Assembly (NCBI RefSeq): GCF_025574485.1
Contig: NZ_JAOBPO010000001.1
Location: forward strand, 875,501-939,500
Direction of reading: 5' to 3'
Length of the DNA stretch: 64,000 bases
DNA from: Kordiimonas aquimaris
GTDB lineage: Bacteria; Pseudomonadota; Alphaproteobacteria; Sphingomonadales; Kordiimonadaceae
Shown here: positions 45,121 through 53,014 of the stretch, piece after piece
How the letters are laid out: every line of letters begins with the position of its first letter
Position numbering within the stretch: the first letter of the stretch is position 1
Notes under the pieces: model-generated
Database searches by the model: none
What the model saw: only the letters and a program-made list of their open reading frames with translations
Told to the model about the DNA's origin: nothing
Position numbers and translations under genes: made by a program

Positions 45121-47055
45121 ATGAAATACTCTCTATCGTATCCTTTAAGTGTACTGAGTCTGTTCTGCGCCGCATCTGCAGGTGCGCAGCAATCCGACGC
45201 GGCAGATGATAATGTAGAAAATGTCATTGTAACCGGTACACGCATTCCAACGCGGGTCTCTGATATTGCAAGTCCGGTTACCATTATTTCAGCAGAAGAA
45301 CTGGCAGCACGCCAGACTGTTCGGCTTGTTGATGTGCTTGCAACACTCCCTGGCATTGCTGTGCAGCGCACAGGTTCTGTTGGTGGTCAAACGCAATTAA
45401 GACTGCGCGGTGCTGAAGCAAATCAGACACTCATTCTTATTGATGGTGTTGAAGCCAATGATCCGGCTGCAGGCGATGAAGTACAGTTGGAGCACCTTGT
45501 TACAACAGGTATTGAGCGTATAGAAATTATCCGCGGGCCGCAGTCTGCTGCATGGGGTAGTGATGCGCTTGCTGGTGTCATTAATATTGTTACCAAAAAG
45601 GGTACTGGTGATTTGTCACTTGGTGCACATGCTGAAGCAGGCAGTTTTGGTACTTTCAATGGTGGCTTCACTGCTAGCGGTGGCGGTGACGGTTGGCACT
45701 TGAATGGCGGATTTAATTATCTTGACGCATCAGGCACGAACGTTTCACGTGTTGGCGATGAAGATGACGGCTACCGTAATGTAACAGCGAATGTACGCGG
45801 TGGGTTCGATATAACCGATACAATATCTTTTGATGCAAGTATCCGGCATACAGACGCAGAAAATGAGGCTGATGCAGCTGATTTTCTGGTCACAGGCCTT
45901 CCGGCTGATAGTGACAATGTAACCGACACGCGCAGTACTGTATTTGGTGCTGGTGTAAAAGGTGTTTTCCTGGACGGCGCCTGGACACAAGGTTTACGCA
46001 TAACATGGTTAGACACGGAAATAGAAAACACTGCTGGTGGTGCTCCAAACGGTGCAACAGCTGCAGAGCGTTTCAGTTTCTATGCCGATGCCCGGTTGAA
46101 GCTTGACGATAATCATGCACTCACTTTGCTGTTCGATCATGAAGAGTCCGACTTCAGTCAACGCGGTGTTGCTTCGCCTTTTGGTGATCCTAATCAGGAT
46201 CAGGAGCGTTCTGTAACGGGTTACGGTGCCGATTATACGGGGCAATGGGTGCCTAACTTTACGGTTACAGCAAGTATCCGCCGCGATGATAATGATGGGT
46301 TGGACGATTTCACAAGTTGGCGTTTTGGTGCGTCATATAGCTACCCTGAAACTGGTACACGCCTATTTGCAAATGTTGCGCGCGGTCAAAAAGCACCAAC
46401 CTTCCTTGAGTTATTTGGCTTTTTTGCTGATCAATTTATTGGTAATCCAAATCTGGAGCCTGAACGCTCAACCAACTATGAAGCAGGTATTGAGCAAACG
46501 TGGTTGGATGGTCGTGTTATGACACGTGCAACGTATTTTTCAGCGAATTTGCGTAATGAAATTAACGGCTTTGTTTTTGACCCTGTAACATTCCAGTTTA
46601 CGGCAGATAATGTTGATGGTCGCTCAACGCGAGAAGGTATTGAGCTGGAGCTTGATGCGACTGTTAATAAGGCGCTGACATTGCGCGCTAACTACGCATA
46701 TCTTCGTTCACGCGAACCAGATGCTGGCGGCGTGTTGCAGCAAGAAGTGCGGCGCCCGCGTCATAGTGCGGATGTCTTTGTAAGCTACCAGCCAACGGAC
46801 GCTTTCAGTGTTACAGCCAATGCAAGCTACACCGGTGAAGCGATTGACACTTTCTTCCCTCCGTTCCCGCAGCCAAGTGAGCGAGTGACTCTTAATGACT
46901 ATGTACTTGTGAACATCACGGGGCAGTATGCTGTAAATGAAACTGTCACTGTGTACGGTCGCGCAGAAAACCTCTTTGATACAAATTATGAGAATGTTTT
47001 TGGCTTTAATACACCGGGTCTCGGCGTGTTTGGCGGCGTAAGAGTGAAATTCTAG
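45121..47055 (+). CDS. btuB: TonB-dependent cobalamin receptor (BtuB-like)
   Basis: From ATG at 45121 (behind GAGGAG) the protein has 644 residues: a signal peptide (cut near AGAQQ), a plug domain (VENVIVTGTRIPTRVSDIA, PVTIISAEELAARQTVRLVD, LRLRGAEANQTLILIDGVE, IERIEIIRGPQSAAWGSDA) and a 22-strand barrel ending in a C-terminal Phe. Plug and barrel resemble BtuB, and the riboswitch in front indicates that the ligand is a cobalamin. In-frame codons upstream of 45121 run into the leader and are rejected. The gene is followed closely by a DUF6580 gene and a cobalamin-binding protein. Confidence 0.9.
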   Translation: MKYSLSYPLSVLSLFCAASAGAQQSDAADDNVENVIVTGTRIPTRVSDIASPVTIISAEELAARQTVRLVDVLATLPGIAVQRTGSVGGQTQLRLRGAEANQTLILIDGVEANDPAAGDEVQLEHLVTTGIERIEIIRGPQSAAWGSDALAGVINIVTKKGTGDLSLGAHAEAGSFGTFNGGFTASGGGDGWHLNGGFNYLDASGTNVSRVGDEDDGYRNVTANVRGGFDITDTISFDASIRHTDAENEADAADFLVTGLPADSDNVTDTRSTVFGAGVKGVFLDGAWTQGLRITWLDTEIENTAGGAPNGATAAERFSFYADARLKLDDNHALTLLFDHEESDFSQRGVASPFGDPNQDQERSVTGYGADYTGQWVPNFTVTASIRRDDNDGLDDFTSWRFGASYSYPETGTRLFANVARGQKAPTFLELFGFFADQFIGNPNLEPERSTNYEAGIEQTWLDGRVMTRATYFSANLRNEINGFVFDPVTFQFTADNVDGRSTREGIELELDATVNKALTLRANYAYLRSREPDAGGVLQQEVRRPRHSADVFVSYQPTDAFSVTANASYTGEAIDTFFPPFPQPSERVTLNDYVLVNITGQYAVNETVTVYGRAENLFDTNYENVFGFNTPGLGVFGGVRVKF

Positions 47056-47066
47056 GGAGATACATC

Positions 47067-47564
47067 ATGCATATCTTTCTGATTATGCTAGCAGCAATAG
47101 GACGCGCGATACCACATCCATGGGGCTTCACGCCCCTTGGTGGTGTCGGTTTGTTTGCAGGTGCAAATGTGTCGCTGCGCATGGCGCTGCTGATACCGTT
47201 CGTGCCGTTGTTTATCGGTGATGCGTTAATCGGGTTTTATGATTTGCGTGTATTTATCGCGGTATATATCGGCCATATGTGTGCACCATTGATCGGCCGT
47301 TATCTGATCGCCGGGCGGATTCGCATCACGACCGTAGCTGGTGGGGTCGCGTTAAACGCTGTTGCATTTTATCTGATATCAAACTTTGGCTCTTTTATTA
47401 CTTACTACGAACATTCAATGACTGGTTTAATCACTTGCTATGTTAACGGCTTACCGTATCTGGGCGTGAGCCTTGTTGGCGACAGTGTATATGCAACAGT
47501 GTTGTTTGGTGGTCAGTACATTCTCAAAAGCGCCAAGGCATCAGAGGAAGGGCATCAAGCATGA
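47067..47564 (+). CDS. DUF6580 family putative transport protein
   Basis: The 165-residue membrane protein starts MHIFLIMLAAIGRAIPHPWG and has about five hydrophobic helices, with FTPLGGVGLFAGA and GDALIGFYDLR as family-like motifs. The family is described only as putative transport protein and resembles ECF-type substrate-binding subunits in size. Its position between a B12-controlled receptor and a cobalamin-binding protein, with no BtuC or BtuD, makes it the best inner-membrane candidate for B12 entry; this is inference. It overlaps the next gene by four bases. Confidence 0.7.
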   Translation: MHIFLIMLAAIGRAIPHPWGFTPLGGVGLFAGANVSLRMALLIPFVPLFIGDALIGFYDLRVFIAVYIGHMCAPLIGRYLIAGRIRITTVAGGVALNAVAFYLISNFGSFITYYEHSMTGLITCYVNGLPYLGVSLVGDSVYATVLFGGQYILKSAKASEEGHQA

Positions 47565-48454
47565 GGCTTGCTTCGCTTTTACCAAGTGCAACAGAGATTG
47601 TTGATGCGCTTGGTTTGGCGGACCAGTTAGTAGGGGTGTCGCATTCATGCGATTTTCCTGCCTCGGTTATTCCGTTGCCAAAATTGACGCGCTGCCGGAT
47701 TGATGTTGATGCACCTGCTGCGGTGATTGATGCAGCAGTTAAAACAGATGCGGCGTCGACAGAATCCATATATGTTTTGGAAACGCCCAAACTTAAAGAA
47801 TTGAAGCCTGATCTGATTATCAGCCAAGGCGTGTGCGATGTATGTGCTGTCTCAGGTCGTACGGTAAGTGAGGTGCTTTCCGAGCTGGATCCGCGACCGG
47901 TACTTGTTAACCTTGAGCCATTTTCACTGGTGGATGTGCTGGCAACCATAACGGCAGTTGGCGACGCAGCAGATGTTTCCGCTAAAGCAGCAGAAGTTGT
48001 CAGTGCATTTCAAGCGCGTATTGATGCGGTGCGAGAAGCGACAGCGAACGCAAGTGCGCGCCCTCGGTTAATGTTTATCGACTGGACGGACCCGCCGTTT
48101 TTATCCGGGCATTGGACGCATGATCTTATAGAATATGCAGGTGCTACCAACATTATGTCCAACATTGGCGCACCTAGTGTAGAGACGACATGGGAGCACA
48201 TTATTGAGCAAGCACCTGATGTTCTCATGGTTGCATGTTGTGGTTTTCCATTAGATCGCACACTGCGTGAGATCAATGGCACGCAGGCCGAAACAGCTAT
48301 TGAAGAATTGCGCGTGAAGGGAACGATTGTTCATATCCTTGATGGCAAGTCGCTGTTTTCCAATCCGGGACCACGGATTATAGATAGCTTGGAGCTGTTG
48401 GCGCATACGCTACACCCCGATTTGGTGCCCTTGCCAACTATTCATTTAAAGTAG
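47561..48454 (+). CDS. Leaderless BtuF-like cobalamin-binding protein
   Basis: The 297-residue protein has the helical-backbone fold of class III periplasmic binding proteins: RLASLLPSATEIVDALGLAD at the start, GVSHSCDFP, LKPDLIISQGVCDVCAVSG, and FIDWTDPPFLSGHWTHDLIEYAG. It starts directly with the binding domain, with no signal peptide, so it would stay in the cytoplasm unless exported in another way. Related leaderless proteins are annotated as cobalamin-binding. It is the last gene of the riboswitch operon. Confidence 0.8.
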   Translation: MRLASLLPSATEIVDALGLADQLVGVSHSCDFPASVIPLPKLTRCRIDVDAPAAVIDAAVKTDAASTESIYVLETPKLKELKPDLIISQGVCDVCAVSGRTVSEVLSELDPRPVLVNLEPFSLVDVLATITAVGDAADVSAKAAEVVSAFQARIDAVREATANASARPRLMFIDWTDPPFLSGHWTHDLIEYAGATNIMSNIGAPSVETTWEHIIEQAPDVLMVACCGFPLDRTLREINGTQAETAIEELRVKGTIVHILDGKSLFSNPGPRIIDSLELLAHTLHPDLVPLPTIHLK

Positions 48455-48487
48455 GCAGGGCACACATTCTGTTTTTGCTGCGCCGTG

Positions 48488-49405
48488 TTAGCTTGGTGTT
48501 GTTCCTGATGCTGTCGGCATTTGTTTCTGCCAAAGCAGATATAGCGTGCCAAGTACAAGTGCTGCCATACACACAAGGCTACCTTCTGGTCCAGTGCTTC
48601 CGCCGTGCAGTAGGCGGTCTCCTACCGGCTTAAGCTGAACAAACAGGGCAGGTGTGCCAGTATCAAGCCCGGTTATGGGTAATTCAAATCCGACAGCTGT
48701 GAACCAATTCCATCCTGCGTGCCAGCCCATTGCGCCCCAGATGTTGCCCGTGCGAATAACCCAGGCACAGGCAAACAGAGAGAAAACGGCAGTCAGAATA
48801 TTGTCGTACCAAGGGTTGGCAGGGTTAAAGTGCATTAATGTGAAGAGCACCGAACTCACAATAATTGCACTAAGCAGGTTAAATTTTCTCGTAAGCACAG
48901 AAAGTAACCAACCACGGAAGATCAGCTCTTCAACACTCGATTGAATACCAAAGCCAATTAAAAGCATAAAAATATACAGTAGAGAAGTTGGCGAGGCGAA
49001 AGCGGGGGCAGTTGTGCCTGTTTCGTATGCGCCGAGCATCCAAATTGTAGCAACAATACCGGCCATCATAGCCATGCCGATACCATGCCCGTACCAGAAT
49101 GTTTTATTGCAGTTGCCAGCGGACATACCAATGCTGGCAAGAGACCTTCGCTCGATGAACTTTACCCATAGAATGACCAGAATGCCGGTGAAACCAAATG
49201 ATACAATTAGCATTGCGAATAGGCCAATTGGGCCAATGTGATCAAGTTCACTATCCACGAAACCAAGTGGTTCAAGTATCAATTTGCCAGTGCCAACCAA
49301 TGTTAGAATTATTATGGCAAATGCCAAGATTGGGGCCAAAGCACCCCAAGGTAGCCAACCTTGAGCTTGCTCATCATTAAAGATTGTCTGGGATAAGATG
49401 TTCAT
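48488..49405 (-). CDS. CPBP family intramembrane metalloprotease
   Basis: From ATG at 49405 (preceded by AGAGGAAA) the protein has 305 residues and about eight hydrophobic helices. Protease motifs are VEELIFRGWLLSVLTRK (EExxxR), FTLMHFNPANPW and WHAGWNWF, all present in the Abi/CPBP family. A 40-residue upstream extension is not supported by any ribosome site. It converges with the B12 operon. Together with the copy at 29 kb, the window carries two dissimilar members of this family. Confidence 0.8.
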   Translation of the reverse strand: MNILSQTIFNDEQAQGWLPWGALAPILAFAIIILTLVGTGKLILEPLGFVDSELDHIGPIGLFAMLIVSFGFTGILVILWVKFIERRSLASIGMSAGNCNKTFWYGHGIGMAMMAGIVATIWMLGAYETGTTAPAFASPTSLLYIFMLLIGFGIQSSVEELIFRGWLLSVLTRKFNLLSAIIVSSVLFTLMHFNPANPWYDNILTAVFSLFACAWVIRTGNIWGAMGWHAGWNWFTAVGFELPITGLDTGTPALFVQLKPVGDRLLHGGSTGPEGSLVCMAALVLGTLYLLWQKQMPTASGTTPS

Positions 49406-49598
49406 TTTGTTTCCTCTATGTCGTGCGCCTTCGTTGAGGCTATAGTTTTGTTTTCTTATATTCTTGGATAGTGCATTCTTCCGGTAAGTATCATGTAATG
49501 TAAAATACCTGTACCGCAATGGCATTGAGATAATTGAGCGGTTTCTTGTGACAAATGAGCTGTGTGATTGGGCTATAACTAATGATTAAGGAGCGAAC

Positions 49599-51107
49599 AT
49601 GTTGAAGAAAATTCCGAAATCAGTGTTAATTATACTCGTTATAGCTATCGCAGGGCTGTGGGTGTTTTGGCCAAAGAATTTCGCGGTTAATGGTCCGCTC
49701 CTTGACTTCATAACAGGCAAACAAGCGGAAACACCAACAACAGAAATCATGCGTACACGCTTTAACTTACCACTTGGTTTTCGTATCGGTCTTTTTGCAG
49801 GGAATGTTAATAATGTACGCTCACTCCAGATAACAGAAACTGGCGATATTGTTGCTGCCAGCATGCGTGGCAATGAAATTGTGCTACTGCACCGCAATGA
49901 AGATGGTGACGGCGCATCTGATGGTCGAACAGTTTTATCTGCCGGTCGTAATCACCCGCATGGTATTGCACTGCATGATGGGTATTTGTATGCGGCGGAT
50001 ACGGATCGGGTTGTGCGTTTTCCGTTTGACGCTGCTGCCCGCTTGGTTGGTCAAGAGGAAACGGTGTTTACGGGTATGCCGCTTGGGGGGAACCACACAA
50101 CGCGGACAATCGCTTTCGGACCTGACGGGATGTTATATATCACTGTTGGTTCAAGCTGCAATGTGTGCATCGAGGAAGAACCATACCGTGCCTCTATGTT
50201 GCGCATGACGCCTGAAGGTAATGACGTGCAGACATACGCTACAGGCCTTCGCAATAGTGTGGGGTTTGATTGGCAGCCAGGTACAGGCAACCTGTTTGCA
50301 ACCGATAATGGGCGCGACCTTCTCGGTGATGATACACCGCACTGTGAGCTTAATCTAATTGAAGAGGGGGCAGACTATGGCTGGCCCTTTGCGTATGATG
50401 ACCGTCAGATTGACCCTGATTACGGTATAGGTAATGAAAGCCGCGTTGCTGCCTCTCGCCCTATGTATCACGGCTTTGGCGCGCATCGTGCACCGCTTGG
50501 CATACGATTTCTAAACCCGGAAAATGCGCCTTCAGGTTATGAAAATGCAGCACTTGTTGCATTACATGGTTCATGGAATCGCAGCACACTTGCAGGTTAT
50601 AAAGTTGTTTCTCTTCATTTCGCAGAAGATGGTGCGGTGGAGCAACGCGATTTTTTGACAGGCTTTGAGTTAGATGAAGATGTGATTGGTCGACCCGTTG
50701 AAATCATTCAAGGCAAAGATGGTGCGATTTATGTGTCAGATGATTATTCAGGATCAATCTATAAAATTGGCTGGGGTGACATGGTCGTGCCGGGCTTTGA
50801 GGCTGTGGCTAAAGAGGTTGTGGACCCACTAGCTGATTATAGTGATGCCGATGTTGAATTCCTTGCAGAGGCAGGCAGTGAAACATTTCGCGATTATGGT
50901 TGTGCCAGTTGCCATGATGCATCGGCAAGTGCTGAAGGTGTTGCAGTTAAAGAGCTGAAGGGCCTCGCAGTACGTTATGATGTGCCTGCCTTACAGCAAC
51001 TATTTAAAGTGCCGCCAAGTTCCATGCCTTCATTTGAGTTTTCTGAAGAAGAAAGCCGCGCGCTTGCAGTATATCTGTTGAGCACCTTCGGAAATATACC
51101 CAAGTAA
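49599..51107 (+). CDS. Sorbosone-dehydrogenase-like PQQ beta-propeller fused to cytochrome c
   Basis: The 502-residue protein has an N-terminal anchor or signal (about residues 6-23). A six-bladed propeller of the glucose/sorbosone dehydrogenase type follows: GNVNNVRSLQITETGDIVA, HPHGIALHDGYLYAADTDRV, GGNHTTRTIAFGPDGMLYI and YVSDDYSGSIYKI. A C-terminal cytochrome c domain has a haem site CASCH (about residue 435) and a likely methionine ligand in SSMPSFEFSEEE. Such enzymes oxidise sugars or aldehydes in the periplasm and pass electrons through the haem. PQQ use and substrate are inferred. Confidence 0.78.
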   Translation: MLKKIPKSVLIILVIAIAGLWVFWPKNFAVNGPLLDFITGKQAETPTTEIMRTRFNLPLGFRIGLFAGNVNNVRSLQITETGDIVAASMRGNEIVLLHRNEDGDGASDGRTVLSAGRNHPHGIALHDGYLYAADTDRVVRFPFDAAARLVGQEETVFTGMPLGGNHTTRTIAFGPDGMLYITVGSSCNVCIEEEPYRASMLRMTPEGNDVQTYATGLRNSVGFDWQPGTGNLFATDNGRDLLGDDTPHCELNLIEEGADYGWPFAYDDRQIDPDYGIGNESRVAASRPMYHGFGAHRAPLGIRFLNPENAPSGYENAALVALHGSWNRSTLAGYKVVSLHFAEDGAVEQRDFLTGFELDEDVIGRPVEIIQGKDGAIYVSDDYSGSIYKIGWGDMVVPGFEAVAKEVVDPLADYSDADVEFLAEAGSETFRDYGCASCHDASASAEGVAVKELKGLAVRYDVPALQQLFKVPPSSMPSFEFSEEESRALAVYLLSTFGNIPK

Positions 51108-51176
51108 AAAAGGGGATGCACCTTGCCTCTTCACGGAATGCTCTAGTTCACCTAAGAGCAACAAAAAGGATATGTT

Positions 51177-51809
51177 ATGATTAAAATTCACCACCTAAAC
51201 AATAGCCGTTCGCAGCGTATGATGTGGTTTCTTGAAGAGCTGGGTTGTGAATATGAAATCGTTCATTATCAGCGCGACCAGGAAACCAGCTTGGCGCCGG
51301 ATAGTTTAAAAGAAATACACCCGCTTGGTAAGTCACCTGTGTTGGAAGACGGCGATGTGAAAATTGCTGAATCCGGCGCTATCGTTGAGTATCTAGCCCG
51401 TACATACGGCAATGGCCAGTTTTCACTGACAGAAAGTGATGCTGACTACAATGCGTACCTTGAATGGCTCCATTATGCTGAAGGGTCGTTGATGTTGCCC
51501 TTATTGCTGCGGCTATACACCAGCCGTTTGGGGGATGCTGCAGCACCGCTTCAGCCGCGTATCCAAAGTGAGATAGCAAACCATTTCAGCTATGTTGCCA
51601 ATAGTTTGGGGGGTAAGGAATTTTTTGCAGGTGGTAAGCTTACTGGTGCAGACATTCAAATGCTGTTCCCGATAGAGGCGATGCATTCCAGCGGCGCACT
51701 CGTTCATTTCCCGAATTTGGTTGCATATGTCGAGCGCATGCAGGCGCGTCCGGCTTATATGCGCGGTATTGAGCGCGGCGGGGAATATATCCACGGTCCA
51801 AAAGGCTAG
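51177..51809 (+). CDS. Glutathione S-transferase
   Basis: The 210-residue protein has the thioredoxin-like start MIKIHHLNNSRSQRMMWFLEEL, cis-Pro motif HPLGKSPVLED, the glutathione-binding ESGAIVEYL and a C-terminal helical domain with AGGKLTGADIQMLFPIEA. It resembles the theta/beta-like GstA group (a NSRSQR motif in place of the usual Ser/Tyr). The substrate is unknown. It is distinct from the glutathione transferase at 10.7 kb. A long inverted repeat lies downstream. Confidence 0.88.
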   Translation: MIKIHHLNNSRSQRMMWFLEELGCEYEIVHYQRDQETSLAPDSLKEIHPLGKSPVLEDGDVKIAESGAIVEYLARTYGNGQFSLTESDADYNAYLEWLHYAEGSLMLPLLLRLYTSRLGDAAAPLQPRIQSEIANHFSYVANSLGGKEFFAGGKLTGADIQMLFPIEAMHSSGALVHFPNLVAYVERMQARPAYMRGIERGGEYIHGPKG

Positions 51810-51821
51810 AGATATTCACTC

Positions 51822-51852
51822 TTAATTGCTGCAAGGCTGTTGCAGCAATTAA
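51822..51852. repeat. Thirteen-base inverted repeat between convergent genes
   Basis: TTAATTGCTGCAA pairs perfectly with TTGCAGCAATTAA around the five-base loop GGCTG. It lies 13 bases after the glutathione transferase stop and about 20 before the end of the convergent lactonase gene. No T-run follows on either strand, so a terminator role is possible but not typical. Confidence 0.6.
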
Positions 51853-51874
51853 ATACTGAGTTTGTGCTTGCCTT

Positions 51875-52936
51875 TTAGAGGCTGCAATCAAGAATGAAAG
51901 GTTCAAATACTGAACCTATAAGAAACCTGTCTCCAGCAGGCGCAGCAACACTTGCGCCTGATATGGGGTTTCCATCGTTCAAATAGATTTCTTTTGTTTC
52001 TATCTCATTGTTCGAGATATTGACCATGAAAACTTGGGAAGGGGATCGTTTTGTGGCGTCGGCCGCGTGTCCGAGAAAATCAAAAGTTTTTGGATGACCA
52101 ACAACCCAAAGATTGCCATCGCTATCTATTTCGATGTTGTCGAGGCCAGAATTGATCTGTTGGTCAACCTGAAGGTCAAGTGCTCCGTTTTGAGGTTCAA
52201 TGCTGTATGCGGATAGTCGTTTGCCCGTTGTTTCTGCTACGTAAAGTGTGTGTTTATCGACACTGATTTGTATACCATTTGCGTAAATAAGGTCGCTTAA
52301 AACGCGCCGCATTTTGCCGTTTTCACCGCGCATAATACCAGCGCGAGCCAATCTGCCATATGTTTCCAGCGTACGCCCCAGCGGTGTCACACTGCCTTGA
52401 TCAATGGATGCGTAAAAGCTGTCTGGTCCAGCGGCAGTTACATCGTTTAGGCTAATTGGCTCATCAGGTTCAACTGTTTGAATATGGCGCAAGTGATCAC
52501 CGTCGATTTCAAAAACATCGACCTGACTTGTTGCCACTTTAGGGTCTATTTCACTTGGTGGATGAGACACAACGAACAGGCGGTCATTATCGCTTTGATT
52601 TTTCCATAAGCTGATGCCATGGGGATGAAAAGTGTCGTTAGTATCTGCTTCTAGTTTTATGGGGCGCTTGAACGAGCCGGGCATATAACGATAAATACCA
52701 CCATCGTATTTTCCTGTTGCGCCAAGCGAACGTCGGTCCATAGCGGAAATATATGCAATACCAGTGGCGTGGTCGATGGTTATGTCTTCAGCGCCGATCA
52801 CACCTTCCACGCGTGTACACATACCGGAAAAATGAGGCTCTATCGTGCGAAAAACGCCAGCACTGTGCATGGTTTCAAGTAGCAGGCCGCCAAACAAAAC
52901 TGCGGTGATACCGCCACCAATCAGCAATTTCTTCAT
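51875..52936 (-). CDS. Paraoxonase/arylesterase-like lactonase
   Basis: The 353-residue protein has an N-terminal signal or anchor and a six-bladed propeller. Several stretches match the calcium-site and active-site landmarks of PON-type enzymes: GAEDITID, FHPHGISLW, SLNDVTAAG, and DNIEIDSDGNLWVVGHP. Known members hydrolyse lactones and aryl esters with Ca2+ bound in the propeller tunnel. The protein is probably periplasmic or membrane-anchored. Its natural substrate, possibly a lactone, is not evident. Confidence 0.75.
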   Translation of the reverse strand: MKKLLIGGGITAVLFGGLLLETMHSAGVFRTIEPHFSGMCTRVEGVIGAEDITIDHATGIAYISAMDRRSLGATGKYDGGIYRYMPGSFKRPIKLEADTNDTFHPHGISLWKNQSDNDRLFVVSHPPSEIDPKVATSQVDVFEIDGDHLRHIQTVEPDEPISLNDVTAAGPDSFYASIDQGSVTPLGRTLETYGRLARAGIMRGENGKMRRVLSDLIYANGIQISVDKHTLYVAETTGKRLSAYSIEPQNGALDLQVDQQINSGLDNIEIDSDGNLWVVGHPKTFDFLGHAADATKRSPSQVFMVNISNNEIETKEIYLNDGNPISGASVAAPAGDRFLIGSVFEPFILDCSL

Positions 52937-53014
52937 GTGCGCAAACCTTCCATATATGCCCTAATATGAAATAGTACCTTAACAACGAGGTTTTAGCGAA
53001 GCAAACGGCAGATT

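Noticed and set aside
51822-51852. Thirteen-base inverted repeat as an insertion-sequence end
   Set aside because: The arms are only five bases apart, with no transposase or direct repeat around; it is a hairpin.
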